Under the pieces are notes generated by a model. It saw only the letters and a list, made by a program, of their open reading frames with translations, had not been told where the DNA came from and ran no database searches. Made by a program: the position numbers and the translations under genes. A DNA stretch of 64,000 nucleotides, from NCBI GenBank assembly GCA_035541215.1, contig DATKNV010000013.1, forward strand, positions 62,001 through 126,000, written 5' to 3'. Of this stretch, positions 51,088-60,104 are shown in pieces. This stretch comes from DASZHJ01 sp035541215 (GTDB lineage: Bacteria > Pseudomonadota > Alphaproteobacteria > ATCC43930 > CGMCC-115725). Each line of letters starts with the position of its first letter. Position 1 is the first letter of the stretch.

Positions 51088-52773
51088 ATGACCGATGATC
51101 GCGAGCACAAATACATTCCCGTCCTGAAGCGCAATCTCGCCGACGGCAAGATCGACCGGCGCGAGTTCCTGCGCACGGCAACGCTCCTGGGCATGTCGGC
51201 CTCGGCAGCCTACGCCTTCGCCGGAAAGGTCGCGGGCGGCAGTTTCGTGAGCCCCGCGCAGGCGCAGGCCGTGATGCCCAAGGGCGGCACGATGCGTCTC
51301 GGCATGCGCTGCCAGGATCTGAAGACCCCGCACAAATATAGCTGGGTCGAATCCTCGAACGCAGGGCGCATGGTCTACGACTATCTCACCAAGACCGGCG
51401 TCGACAACGTGACGCGCCCCGCGCTCTGCGCGAAGTGGGAGGCGAGCGAGGATCTCAAGACCTGGACGCTCTATCTCCGCAAGGACGTGAAATGGCACGA
51501 CGGGCGCCAATTCACGGCGGAGGACGTCGTCTGGAACTTGAAGCACGTCCTCGACCCCGCGACCGGCTCCTCGGTGCTCGGCCTCTTCAAGGGCTTCATC
51601 ATGGAGGACTACGAGACCGGCGAGAAGGACGACAAGGGCAACCCCAAGAAGTCCTCGCGGCTCTGGGACGCGCAAGCGATCCAGAAGGTCGACGACTTCA
51701 CCGTCCGCCTCAACGGCAAGTCGCCGCAGCTCGCGATCCCCGAGAACCTCTTCCACTATCCGCTGCTCATTATGGATCCCGCGAGCGGTGGCATTCACAA
51801 GGTCGGCGCCAACGGAACCGGCGCCTTCATGATGGTCGAGGACGAGGTCGGCCGGCGCCAGGTCTACAAGCCCAACAAGAGCTACTGGGGCGGCGGACCC
51901 TACGTCGACGAGTGGCAGAACATCGATCTCGGAGACGACTCTGCGGCGGCGCTGAGCGCGCTCGCCTCGAAGCAGGTGGACGGGCTCTATCTCGGCGAGG
52001 TCGCGCAGCTCGATGCGATGCGCCAGCTCGCGCACGTGCAGATGTATGACGTCGGCACCGCCTATACCGCGGTCGCGCGTTTCCATCCGCAGAAGCCTTT
52101 CGACGACAAGCGCGTGCGTCAGGCGATGCGCTATGCGATCGACAGCGAGAGCGTGCTCAAAATCTCCTACCGAGGCCTCGGTCTCCCGGGCGAGCATCAT
52201 CACGTCTGCAAGGTCCATCCGGAATACGCTCAGCTCGCGCCCTTCAAGCAGGACATCGAGAAGGCGAAGAAGCTGCTGGCGGATGCGGGATATCCCAACG
52301 GCATCGACGCCGAGATCGCGGCGCGGCCCCAGCCGGACTGGGAGCTCGTCGCCGTGCAGACCATGGTCGAGCAATGGAAGGCCGCTGATATTCGCATCAA
52401 GATCAACGTCATGCCCTCGACCCAGTATTGGGACGTCTGGACCAAGGTGCCCTTCGGCTTCACGACCTGGGCGCACCGGCCGCTCGGCGTGATGACGCTC
52501 GGGCTTGCCTATCGCACCGGCGTGCCCTGGAACGAGTCCGCCTTCTCGAATCCCGAGTTCGATAAGCTGCTTTCGCAGGCCGAGGGCATCCTCGACGTCG
52601 ACAAGCGCCGCGAGGTGATGGCGAAGCTCGAGACCATCCTGCAGGAGGAGGGCAACATCGTGCAGCCGGTCTGGCGCTCGCTCTTCACCTTCATGGACAA
52701 GCGGGTCAAGGGCTTCAAGATGCATCCGACGGGATACATCTTCGCCAACGAGATCGGGATCGAGGCGGCTTGA
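51088..52773 (+). CDS. Peptide/opine ABC transporter substrate-binding protein (family 5), Tat-exported
   Basis: A 561-residue periplasmic binding protein of the DppA/OppA type. The signal is a twin-arginine one (DRREFLRTATLLGMSASAA), unusual for this family but common in alphaproteobacteria. Mature landmarks are LRKDVKWHDGRQFTAEDVVWNLKH (here split), VRQAMRYAIDSESVLK, and AKKLLADAGYPNGID. The matching permeases and ATPase are encoded at 53576-57480 on the opposite strand, convergent to this gene. A 2OG-oxygenase-like gene follows with a TTGA overlap, suggesting the imported ligand is oxidised. Confidence 0.9.
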   Translation: MTDDREHKYIPVLKRNLADGKIDRREFLRTATLLGMSASAAYAFAGKVAGGSFVSPAQAQAVMPKGGTMRLGMRCQDLKTPHKYSWVESSNAGRMVYDYLTKTGVDNVTRPALCAKWEASEDLKTWTLYLRKDVKWHDGRQFTAEDVVWNLKHVLDPATGSSVLGLFKGFIMEDYETGEKDDKGNPKKSSRLWDAQAIQKVDDFTVRLNGKSPQLAIPENLFHYPLLIMDPASGGIHKVGANGTGAFMMVEDEVGRRQVYKPNKSYWGGGPYVDEWQNIDLGDDSAAALSALASKQVDGLYLGEVAQLDAMRQLAHVQMYDVGTAYTAVARFHPQKPFDDKRVRQAMRYAIDSESVLKISYRGLGLPGEHHHVCKVHPEYAQLAPFKQDIEKAKKLLADAGYPNGIDAEIAARPQPDWELVAVQTMVEQWKAADIRIKINVMPSTQYWDVWTKVPFGFTTWAHRPLGVMTLGLAYRTGVPWNESAFSNPEFDKLLSQAEGILDVDKRREVMAKLETILQEEGNIVQPVWRSLFTFMDKRVKGFKMHPTGYIFANEIGIEAA

Positions 52774-53594
52774 GCGCGGCAGTCGCCGAGGCGGAGAGGC
52801 CGATCGCGAGCGCGATCGACCTCGCCCGCTATCCCCTCGACGATCTCGACGGCCCCGGTGCCGTGGCGCTCATCGCGGAATGCCGGCGGCAGCTCGCGGC
52901 GACTGGCTCCTGCCTCCTCACGCATTTCCTGACGGATGCGGCGACCGCGGCGATGGCAGCGGAGGCGCGCGCCTTGGAGCCGCTGGCGCATCGCGAGCGG
53001 CACAACAAAAGCACCGCCTATCTCGAGGCGCCCGACGAGAGCTTCCCGGAGGGTCATCCGAAGCGGCGCCTGCAGCCGACCTCCGTCGGCGCCATCGCCT
53101 ACGACCTTATTCCGAGGGAGTCGCTCATCCGCCGGCTCTACGAATGGGACGGCCTCCTGCTCTTCCTCGAGCGCGCGCTCGGCCGCGGCACGCTCTATCG
53201 CTACGCCGATCCCCTGGGCGGGCTCAACGTCGCGGCGATGGGCGCGGGCGAGGCGCTGCTCTGGCATTTCGACCAGACCGATTTCGTGGTGTCGCTGATG
53301 CTGCAAAAGAGCATCCGCGGCGGGGTCTTCGAATACGTGCCGCACATCCGCAGCGCCGACGCGCCCAACTATGGCCGCGTGCAGCGCCTGCTCGAGGGGT
53401 CGCGCGAGGAGGTGATCGAGCTCGACCTCGAGCCCGGCACGCTCGCCCTCTTCGAGGGGCGCTATTCGATCCACCGCGTGAGTCCCATCGAGGGTCCGAC
53501 GACGCGCCTCATCGCGCTGCTGGGCTACGACACGAAGCCCGGCACGATGAGCTCGGAACGGCTGAAGCTCCGGCGCTACGGCCGCATCGCCTGA
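52770..53594 (+). CDS. Putative Fe(II)/2-oxoglutarate-dependent oxygenase (HalD/ArpA-like)
   Basis: A 274-residue protein with the core of a cupin-fold oxygenase. The iron triad is His166-X-Asp168 in LLWHFDQTDF and His235 in YSIHRVSP, and the 2OG-binding Arg follows in TTRLIALLGYD. The intact Asp, rather than Gly, in the first motif argues for hydroxylation, not halogenation. The N-terminal half resembles ArpA/HalD-type amino-acid oxygenases in layout. TTG 52770 overlaps the binding-protein stop. Because it is co-translated with a peptide/opine-type binding protein, its substrate may be the imported compound. The convergent ATPase gene overlaps its end by 19 bases. Confidence 0.65.
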   Translation: MSAAVAEAERPIASAIDLARYPLDDLDGPGAVALIAECRRQLAATGSCLLTHFLTDAATAAMAAEARALEPLAHRERHNKSTAYLEAPDESFPEGHPKRRLQPTSVGAIAYDLIPRESLIRRLYEWDGLLLFLERALGRGTLYRYADPLGGLNVAAMGAGEALLWHFDQTDFVVSLMLQKSIRGGVFEYVPHIRSADAPNYGRVQRLLEGSREEVIELDLEPGTLALFEGRYSIHRVSPIEGPTTRLIALLGYDTKPGTMSSERLKLRRYGRIA

Positions 53595-55630
53595 GTCTCG
53601 CCGGAGCCGAGCTCCGACGCGGGTATGTGGCAGACGATCCGGTGGCCCTCCGGAAGATGTTGCGTCGGCGGCGGCGCGGTCTCGCAGATCGCGCCGAGCT
53701 TGCGATGGCAGCGCGAGGCGAAGGGACAGCCCTGGGGCACGTCGATCGCGCTCGGAAGACTTCCCTCGAGGATGATGCGCGCGCCGTGGCGCTCGGGATC
53801 GGGCTCGGGCACCGCCGATAGAAGCGCCTCGGTATAGGGATGGAACGGTGGCGCGAAGACCGCATCGACCGGCCCATATTCCACGACTTTGCCGAGATAC
53901 ATGACGGCGACGTGGTCCGCGAGATAGCGAACCACCGCGAGGTCGTGCGAGATGAAGACGAGGCTCAAGCCGCGCCCGGTCTGGATCTCCGAGAGCAGAT
54001 TGATGATCGCGGCCTGCACGGACGCATCGAGCGAGGAAACCGGCTCGTCCGCGATGACGGCCTCGGGCTCGCCCGCGAGCGCGCGGGCGATGGCGACGCG
54101 CTGCTTCTGCCCGCCCGAAAGCTGCGACGGCTTGCGCCGTGCAAGCTCCGGCGGCAGGCCCACGACGCTCAGCAGCCGCTCCGCTTCCTGCCAAGCCTCC
54201 GCGCCGCCGAGGCCGCGCAGGCGCCGAGCCGCGCGGGCGACGGAATAGCCCGCGGCGTGGCTCGGGTTGAGCGTGCTCTCGGGATTCTGGAACACCATCT
54301 GCAGCTTGCGCTTGAGCGCGGCGGGGCGCGCCTCGACGGGTATGGCGCCGATCTCCTCGCCGTCGAGCGTCGCTCGTCCCGCGCTCGCGACCTCGAGCCC
54401 GCTGAGGACTCGCGCGAAGGTCGACTTGCCGCAGCCGGATTCCCCGACGATGGCCAAGGTCTCGCCCCGCTCGAGCTCGAGGTCGATGCCATTGAGCGCG
54501 CGCACGGGCGCGCCGCGGCGGCCGAACACCCCGCCCGACTGCCGATAGCGCTTGGCAAGCGCCTCCGCATGGACGAGCACATCGGCAGCTTTCTCCTCGG
54601 CATGGACCGGCGCCAGCCCCCTCTCCTGCCGCCAAGGCCCGAGCTCTCCCGCCTTGACGCAGCGCACGAAATGCCCGCCGCCGCCGGGCAACTCCACATC
54701 GGGTATCGTGCCCACCGTGCAGCGTCCGGGCTCCGCATGGGCGCAGCGGGGCGCGAAGCCGCAGCCGCTGGGGCGCGCGATCGGAGAGGCCGGGCGCCCG
54801 GGGATCGGCCGCAGCGGCGTCTCGTGCTTGCTACGGCCGAGACGCGGCAGGCATTCGAGAAGACCGCGGGTATAGGGATGCCGGGGGTCGCGGAAGACGT
54901 CGCCGATCCGCCCCTCCTCGACGATCTCCCCGCCATAGAGCACGGCGAGGCGATCGCAGACCTGCGCCACCGTGCCGAGATTGTGGCTGATGAAGAGGAG
55001 CGCGGTGTCGTGCTTGCGGCGGAGCTCCTGCACCAGCGCGAGGACCGCCGCCTCCACCGTCACGTCGAGGCCGGTCGTGGGCTCGTCCATGACAAGGAGC
55101 GCGGGCTTCCCGATGAGCGCCATGGCAATGACGATGCGCTGCTGCTGCCCGCCCGAGAGCTGATGCGGGTAGCGCGCCATGATGGCGGCGGGATCGGCGA
55201 AATTCACCTCGACGAGCATCGCGAGCGCGCGGCGCCGCGCCTCCTCGGCGTCGGCGCCTTCGTGCAGCATCGGCACCTCCATGAGCTGCCGCCCGATGGT
55301 CATCACGGGATTGAGGCTGCTCATGGGGTCCTGATAGACCATGGCGATGCGGCGGCCCCGGATGCTCCGGAGCTCGGCCTCGCCCATGGCGGCGATGTCC
55401 TTCCCCTCGAAGAGGATGCGGCCTCCGGCGATGCGTCCGAGCGGACCCAGGTAGCGCATGATCGCGAAGGCAACGGTGGATTTGCCCGAGCCGGACTCGC
55501 CCACGAGCCCCAGCGCCTCGCCGCGCGCGATGCGGAAGCTCAGATCCGGAGCGACCACGATCTCGCCCGCGCGCAGCCCGTAGGATAGCCGCACGCGCTC
55601 GACCTCGAGGACCGGCGCCCGCTCACTCAC
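53576..55630 (-). CDS. Peptide/opine ABC transporter ATPase, fused DppD-DppF type
   Basis: A 684-residue protein with two complete nucleotide-binding domains, each like an Opp/Dpp ATPase. Domain 1 (residues 1 to about 330) has GLVGESGSGKSTVAFA, LSGGQQQRIVIAMAL and a cysteine-containing CGFAPRCAHAEPGRC tail. Domain 2 has AIVGESGCGKSTFARV, LSGGQKQRVAIARAL, and a similar tail near RCHRKLG. Such tandem fusions energise a heteromeric permease. The ATG 55630 overlaps the DppC-like gene by eight bases, the last unit of a dppB-dppC-dppDF operon. Confidence 0.92.
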   Translation of the reverse strand: MSERAPVLEVERVRLSYGLRAGEIVVAPDLSFRIARGEALGLVGESGSGKSTVAFAIMRYLGPLGRIAGGRILFEGKDIAAMGEAELRSIRGRRIAMVYQDPMSSLNPVMTIGRQLMEVPMLHEGADAEEARRRALAMLVEVNFADPAAIMARYPHQLSGGQQQRIVIAMALIGKPALLVMDEPTTGLDVTVEAAVLALVQELRRKHDTALLFISHNLGTVAQVCDRLAVLYGGEIVEEGRIGDVFRDPRHPYTRGLLECLPRLGRSKHETPLRPIPGRPASPIARPSGCGFAPRCAHAEPGRCTVGTIPDVELPGGGGHFVRCVKAGELGPWRQERGLAPVHAEEKAADVLVHAEALAKRYRQSGGVFGRRGAPVRALNGIDLELERGETLAIVGESGCGKSTFARVLSGLEVASAGRATLDGEEIGAIPVEARPAALKRKLQMVFQNPESTLNPSHAAGYSVARAARRLRGLGGAEAWQEAERLLSVVGLPPELARRKPSQLSGGQKQRVAIARALAGEPEAVIADEPVSSLDASVQAAIINLLSEIQTGRGLSLVFISHDLAVVRYLADHVAVMYLGKVVEYGPVDAVFAPPFHPYTEALLSAVPEPDPERHGARIILEGSLPSAIDVPQGCPFASRCHRKLGAICETAPPPTQHLPEGHRIVCHIPASELGSGETQAMRP

Positions 55631-56534
55631 GGAGCGCGGTCTCGCGGAGGCCGATCGCGAGCAGATTGAACCCCACGACGATCGAGGAGATCGCCGCGCA
55701 GGGAATGAGCGACATGTGCGGCCAGACCGACATCATGCCGTAGGTGTCCTTCACCATGCCGCCCCAATCGGGATCGGGCGGCGGCAAGCCGATCCCGAGG
55801 AAGCCGAGCACGCCGATGGTGATGGTCGTGTAGCCCATGCGCAGACACATATCCACGATGAGCGGTCCCCGCGCATTGGGGAGGATCTCCACGAACATGA
55901 TGTAGAGCGCGGACTCCCCGCGCATCTTCGCGGCAGCGACGTATTCGCGGTTGCGCAGATCGAGCGTGAGGCCCCGGACGATCCGCGCGATGATCGGCGC
56001 CTTCGTGATCGCGATCACGAGGACGATGTTGAGCGCGGAGGAGCCGAACATCGCCAGCACGATCATGTAGAGGATGATCACCGGGAAGGACAGCAGGATG
56101 TCCGCGACGCGGGAAATCACGAGGTCGATGACGCCGCGGAAATAGCCCGCGCAGAGGCCGAGGATCGTTCCGACGGCGGCGGCGGAGAGCACCGCGACGG
56201 GTGCCACCGTCAGCACGCGCCTCGCGCCCCAAAGGAGCCGGGAGAGAATGTCGCGCCCGAGATGGTCGGTCCCGAGCCAATGCGCCGCAGACGGCGTCGG
56301 ATGCGCTGCCGCCGCAACGTCCGTCGCATTGGGAGGATAGGGCGCAATGACCGGCGCGAGCACCGCCATCGCGACCCAGAAGAGTACGATCGAGAGCCCC
56401 ACCACCGTGGTCGTGGATTCGCCGAGCCGGCCGGCGAGCGCGAGACGCGCCCCGAGCCGCCGCGCGACTTCCTTGCGCTCGCGCGCGGGCTCCGCTCTCG
56501 CTGCCCTCGTTTCGGTGGTGCCGTCGAGACCCAT
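55623..56534 (-). CDS. Peptide/opine ABC transporter permease (DppC type)
   Basis: A 303-residue permease. After a charged cytoplasmic N-terminus comes helix 1 (VVGLSIVLFWVAMAVLAPVIAPYPPN), the HWLGTDHLGRDILSRLLWGARR segment typical of DppC/OppC, and four further helices. The EAA loop is EYVAAAKMRGESALYIMFVEI. The start follows the DppB-like stop by seven bases, and the end overlaps the ATPase start. Confidence 0.92.
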   Translation of the reverse strand: MGLDGTTETRAARAEPARERKEVARRLGARLALAGRLGESTTTVVGLSIVLFWVAMAVLAPVIAPYPPNATDVAAAAHPTPSAAHWLGTDHLGRDILSRLLWGARRVLTVAPVAVLSAAAVGTILGLCAGYFRGVIDLVISRVADILLSFPVIILYMIVLAMFGSSALNIVLVIAITKAPIIARIVRGLTLDLRNREYVAAAKMRGESALYIMFVEILPNARGPLIVDMCLRMGYTTITIGVLGFLGIGLPPPDPDWGGMVKDTYGMMSVWPHMSLIPCAAISSIVVGFNLLAIGLRETALRE

Positions 56535-56541
56535 TGCCGCC

Positions 56542-57480
56542 TCAGGTGCGGATGCGCGGGTCGAGCAGCATGTACGCGAGATCGCCGAGGATCTGCGTCA
56601 TCACCGCGACGAAGACGGCAACGAGCGCGCCCGCCTCGATGAGCGCGATGTCCTTGTAGAGCGAGGCCTCCAGCATCATGCGGCCGAAGCCGGGATAGGC
56701 GAAGACGCTCTCGACCACCACGACGCCCGTCACGAGGTAGTTGATCTGCAGCAGGATGATCGTGACGGGATTGATCATCGCGTTCCGGAGCGCGTGCCCC
56801 AGCACGACCTGGCGGAAGCGCATGCCCTTGAGGACGGCGGTGCGGATATAGGGCTGGCGCATGACCTCGACCATCGAGGCGCGCACCATGCTCACGACGT
56901 AGCCCATGTCGAAGAGCACGATCACCGCGACCGGCAGCACCATCTGCGCCGCGATCGGCCAACTTCCGCCGGGCTGGAGCGTCGCGGTGCCCGGAAGCCA
57001 GCCCAGCGTCACCACGAAGACGCTCGCGAGAAAGACGCCGATCGCGAATTCCGGCACCGAGGCTGCGACGGCGCTGCCGAGCAGGATCGTCCGGTCGAGG
57101 AGCGAGCCCTCGCGCATCCCCGCGGCGACCCCCAGCAGCATCGAGAGCGGCACGATGAGCGCGAAGGACACCGCCGCGAGCAGCGCCGTGTTCTGCAGGC
57201 GGTCGAAGATGATGTCCTTGACCGGGACGCGGAAGCGCTGGGAGGTGCCGAGATCGCCGGAAAGCGTCCGTCCGACGTACTCGACGTAGCGCACGAGCAC
57301 GGGGCGATCGAGCCCCTCCTTCTTCGTCAGGATCTCGACCTGCTCCTGGGTCGCGTAGGGGCCGAGCTCCTTGCGCGCGACGTCGCCCGGCGTCAGCTCC
57401 GTCAGCAGGAAGACGAGCAGCGAGACGACCGTGAGCGTGACGCAGAGGAACAGGAGATGCTTCAGAAAGAACCGGGCCAT
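56542..57480 (-). CDS. Peptide/opine ABC transporter permease (DppB type)
   Basis: A 312-residue permease with the classic DppB/OppB start (MARFFLKHLLFLCVTLTVVS, then LLVFLLTELTPGDVARKELG), a periplasmic stretch with LGTSQRFRVPVKDIIFDRL, and the EAA loop YIRTAVLKGMRFRQVVLGHAL. It is first of the minus-strand transporter operon. The 209 bases between its start and the divergent flavoprotein gene contain no convincing promoter match by eye apart from a weak TATGAT at 57650-57655. Confidence 0.92.
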   Translation of the reverse strand: MARFFLKHLLFLCVTLTVVSLLVFLLTELTPGDVARKELGPYATQEQVEILTKKEGLDRPVLVRYVEYVGRTLSGDLGTSQRFRVPVKDIIFDRLQNTALLAAVSFALIVPLSMLLGVAAGMREGSLLDRTILLGSAVAASVPEFAIGVFLASVFVVTLGWLPGTATLQPGGSWPIAAQMVLPVAVIVLFDMGYVVSMVRASMVEVMRQPYIRTAVLKGMRFRQVVLGHALRNAMINPVTIILLQINYLVTGVVVVESVFAYPGFGRMMLEASLYKDIALIEAGALVAVFVAVMTQILGDLAYMLLDPRIRT

Positions 57481-57689
57481 GGTCCGCCTTTGCGTTGAGT
57501 GCGCTCATCGCAAGCAGGATCGTCACGCCGCAAGGGACGGAATTCCACCTCCCCTAAGTCGAGCCCCGGTCGCGTGCGGGATCTCTTTCGAAGAATGCTA
57601 TCCCTAGGAGGGAGACCGGTCAAACCGTGCGCCGTGTCCTCTTCTGACCTATGATCGCAAGAGGAAACGTCAGGGAGCGGCGGTTAACG

Positions 57690-60104
57690 ATGAAGTCCCA
57701 TGCTCAGGTGGTAGTGATCGGCGGCGGCGTGGTCGGGTGCAGCGTGCTCTATCACCTGACCAAGGCCGGATGGAAGGACGTCGTGCTGGTCGAGCGGGAC
57801 GAACTCACCTCGGGCTCGACCTGGCATGCGGCCGGCGGCATGCACACGATCAACCTCGATCCCAACGTGGCGAAGCTCCAGCAATACACGATCAACCTCT
57901 ATAAGGAGATCGAGGAGATTTCCGGTCAATCCTGCGGTGTGCACATCACCGGCGGCATCATGCTCGCGGGCACCGAGGAGCGTCTCGACTGGCTCCGCCA
58001 GGCGCATGCGCGCGGCCGCTACCTCGGCATGTCCATGGAGTTCGTCTCGCTCGACGAGGCCGTCCGGCGCTTCCCGCTCATGGAGAAGAAATACTTCAAG
58101 GGCGCGCTCTACGATCCGATCGAGGGACACGTCGATCCCGCGGGCGTCACCAACGCCTACGCCAAGGCCGCGCGCGTGCAAGGCGCCGAGGTCTATCGCT
58201 TCACCCGGGTGACCGCGCTCGAGCAATTCCCCGACGGCAGTTGGAACGTGGTCACCGAGAAGGGAAGCATCCGCGCGGAGCACGTCGTCAATGCCGGCGG
58301 ACTCTGGGCACGCGAGGTCGGCCGCATGGTCGGGCTCGAACTGCCGGTGCTAGCGATGGAGCATCAGTATCTCATCACGGAGGAAATCCCCGAGGTGAAG
58401 GCCTCGAAGACGGAGATGCTCCACGTCATCGACTTCGAGGGCGAGATCTACATGCGCCAGGAAGGCACGGGCATGCTCATGGGCACCTATGAGCGCCGCG
58501 GCGTGCCCTGGTCCGAGCGCAGCACGCCCTGGAACTTCACGCACGAGCTGCTCGCGCCCGACCTCGACCGCATCGCGCCCAGCCTCGAAGTGGGCTTCAA
58601 GCACTATCCCGCGATCGAGCGCGCGGGCATCAAGAAGGTCATCAACGGCCCCTTCACCTTCGCGCCCGACGGCAATCCCGTCGTGGGGCCGATCCGCGGC
58701 CTTCGCAACTATTGGGTCGCCTGCGGCGTGATGGCGGGCTTCAGCCAGGGCGGCGGCGTCGGCCTCGCGCTCTCGAACTGGATGGTGAACGGCGATCCCG
58801 GCTTCGACATCTGGGCGATGGACGTCGCGCGCTTCGGCGATTGGGCCACGCTCGCCTACACGAACGCGAAGGTCCGCGAGAACTACTCCCGCCGCTTCCG
58901 CATCCGCTTCCCGAACGAGGAGCTCCCGGCCGCGCGTCCGCTCCGCACGACGCCGGTCTACGACCGGCTCAAGGAGCGCCGCGCCGTGTTCGGCGTCTCC
59001 TACGGGCTCGAGCATGCGCTCTGGTTCGCGCCGGAGGGCATGGAGCCCGTGGAGGAAGTGGCGTTCCGCCGCTCGAACGCGCATGCGACGGTCGCCGAGG
59101 AGTGCCGCGCCGTCCGCACCGGCGTCGGCCTCATGGAGACCTCGACCTACTCGAAATACGAGGTGACCGGCGCGGGCGCGGAGGCCTGGCTCTCGCGCCT
59201 CCTCGTCAATCGCATGCCGCAGCAGGGACGCATCGTGCTGGCGCCCATGCTCAACCCCGGGGGAAAGCTGATCGGCGATTTCACCGTCGCGAAGGCGGGA
59301 CCCGAGCGCTTCTACGTCTTCGGTTCCGGGATCGCCGAGGACTATCACATGCGCTGGTTCGAGGCGCAGCTCCCCGCTTCCGGCGTTGCGATCCGCCCCC
59401 TGCGCTCGGAGCTCGTGGGTCTCTCGGTCGCGGGACCGAAGTCGCGGGAGCTGCTGCAGTCGCTCGTCGCAGAGGACCTCTCGAACGACGCCTTCCCGTT
59501 CCTCTCCTTCCGCCAGATCGACATCGGGATGATCCCCGCGAAGATCGGCCGCATCACCTTCACCGGCGATCTCGGCTACGAGATCTGGGTGGTCGTCGAC
59601 TACCAGCGGGCGCTCTACGACCGGATCGTCGAGGCCGGCCGCGAATTCGGCCTTCGCCACTTCGGCGCCCGCGCCTTGCACTCGCTGCGCCTCGAGAAGA
59701 GCTTCGGCACCTGGGCGCGCGAGTTCCGCCCGATCTACGGACCCTTCGAGGCCGGTCTCAGCCGCTTCGTCGATCTCCGCAAGAACGACTTCATCGGCCG
59801 CGACGCCGCGCTCGCGGAGAAGGAAGCCGGGCCGAAGCGGCGGCTCGTCACCTTCGTCGTGAGCGATGCCGGTGCCGACTGCATCGGCGACGAGCCCGTG
59901 TGGCATGAAGGCAAGGTCGTGGGCTGGATCACCTCCGGCGGCTACGCGCATCACGTCGGAAAGTCGGTGGCACTCGGCTACGTCCCCGCGGAGCTTGCCG
60001 CCGCACCATCGGGCTTCGAGATCGAGATCCTCGGCAACCGCCGGCCCGCCGCGATCGCGCCGAAGCCGCTCTTCGACCCCGAAGGCAAGCGGATGCGCGG
60101 GTGA
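57690..60104 (+). CDS. Dimethylglycine/sarcosine dehydrogenase-like flavoprotein with GcvT domain
   Basis: An 804-residue two-part enzyme. Residues 1 to about 400 are a DAO-type FAD domain: dinucleotide motif VVVIGGGVVGCSVLYHL, and GSTWHAAGGM, with His46 where dimethylglycine dehydrogenases bind FAD covalently. From about residue 430 comes a GcvT-like folate domain (FGVSYGLEHALWFAPEG, then TGVGLMETSTYSKYEV and GDLGYEIWV) that takes up the one-carbon unit as methylene-tetrahydrofolate. The likely reaction is oxidative demethylation of an N-methyl amino acid. ATG 57690, after AGGGAG, gives the FAD loop near the N-terminus. The stop overlaps the next ATG. Confidence 0.9.
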   Translation: MKSHAQVVVIGGGVVGCSVLYHLTKAGWKDVVLVERDELTSGSTWHAAGGMHTINLDPNVAKLQQYTINLYKEIEEISGQSCGVHITGGIMLAGTEERLDWLRQAHARGRYLGMSMEFVSLDEAVRRFPLMEKKYFKGALYDPIEGHVDPAGVTNAYAKAARVQGAEVYRFTRVTALEQFPDGSWNVVTEKGSIRAEHVVNAGGLWAREVGRMVGLELPVLAMEHQYLITEEIPEVKASKTEMLHVIDFEGEIYMRQEGTGMLMGTYERRGVPWSERSTPWNFTHELLAPDLDRIAPSLEVGFKHYPAIERAGIKKVINGPFTFAPDGNPVVGPIRGLRNYWVACGVMAGFSQGGGVGLALSNWMVNGDPGFDIWAMDVARFGDWATLAYTNAKVRENYSRRFRIRFPNEELPAARPLRTTPVYDRLKERRAVFGVSYGLEHALWFAPEGMEPVEEVAFRRSNAHATVAEECRAVRTGVGLMETSTYSKYEVTGAGAEAWLSRLLVNRMPQQGRIVLAPMLNPGGKLIGDFTVAKAGPERFYVFGSGIAEDYHMRWFEAQLPASGVAIRPLRSELVGLSVAGPKSRELLQSLVAEDLSNDAFPFLSFRQIDIGMIPAKIGRITFTGDLGYEIWVVVDYQRALYDRIVEAGREFGLRHFGARALHSLRLEKSFGTWAREFRPIYGPFEAGLSRFVDLRKNDFIGRDAALAEKEAGPKRRLVTFVVSDAGADCIGDEPVWHEGKVVGWITSGGYAHHVGKSVALGYVPAELAAAPSGFEIEILGNRRPAAIAPKPLFDPEGKRMRG

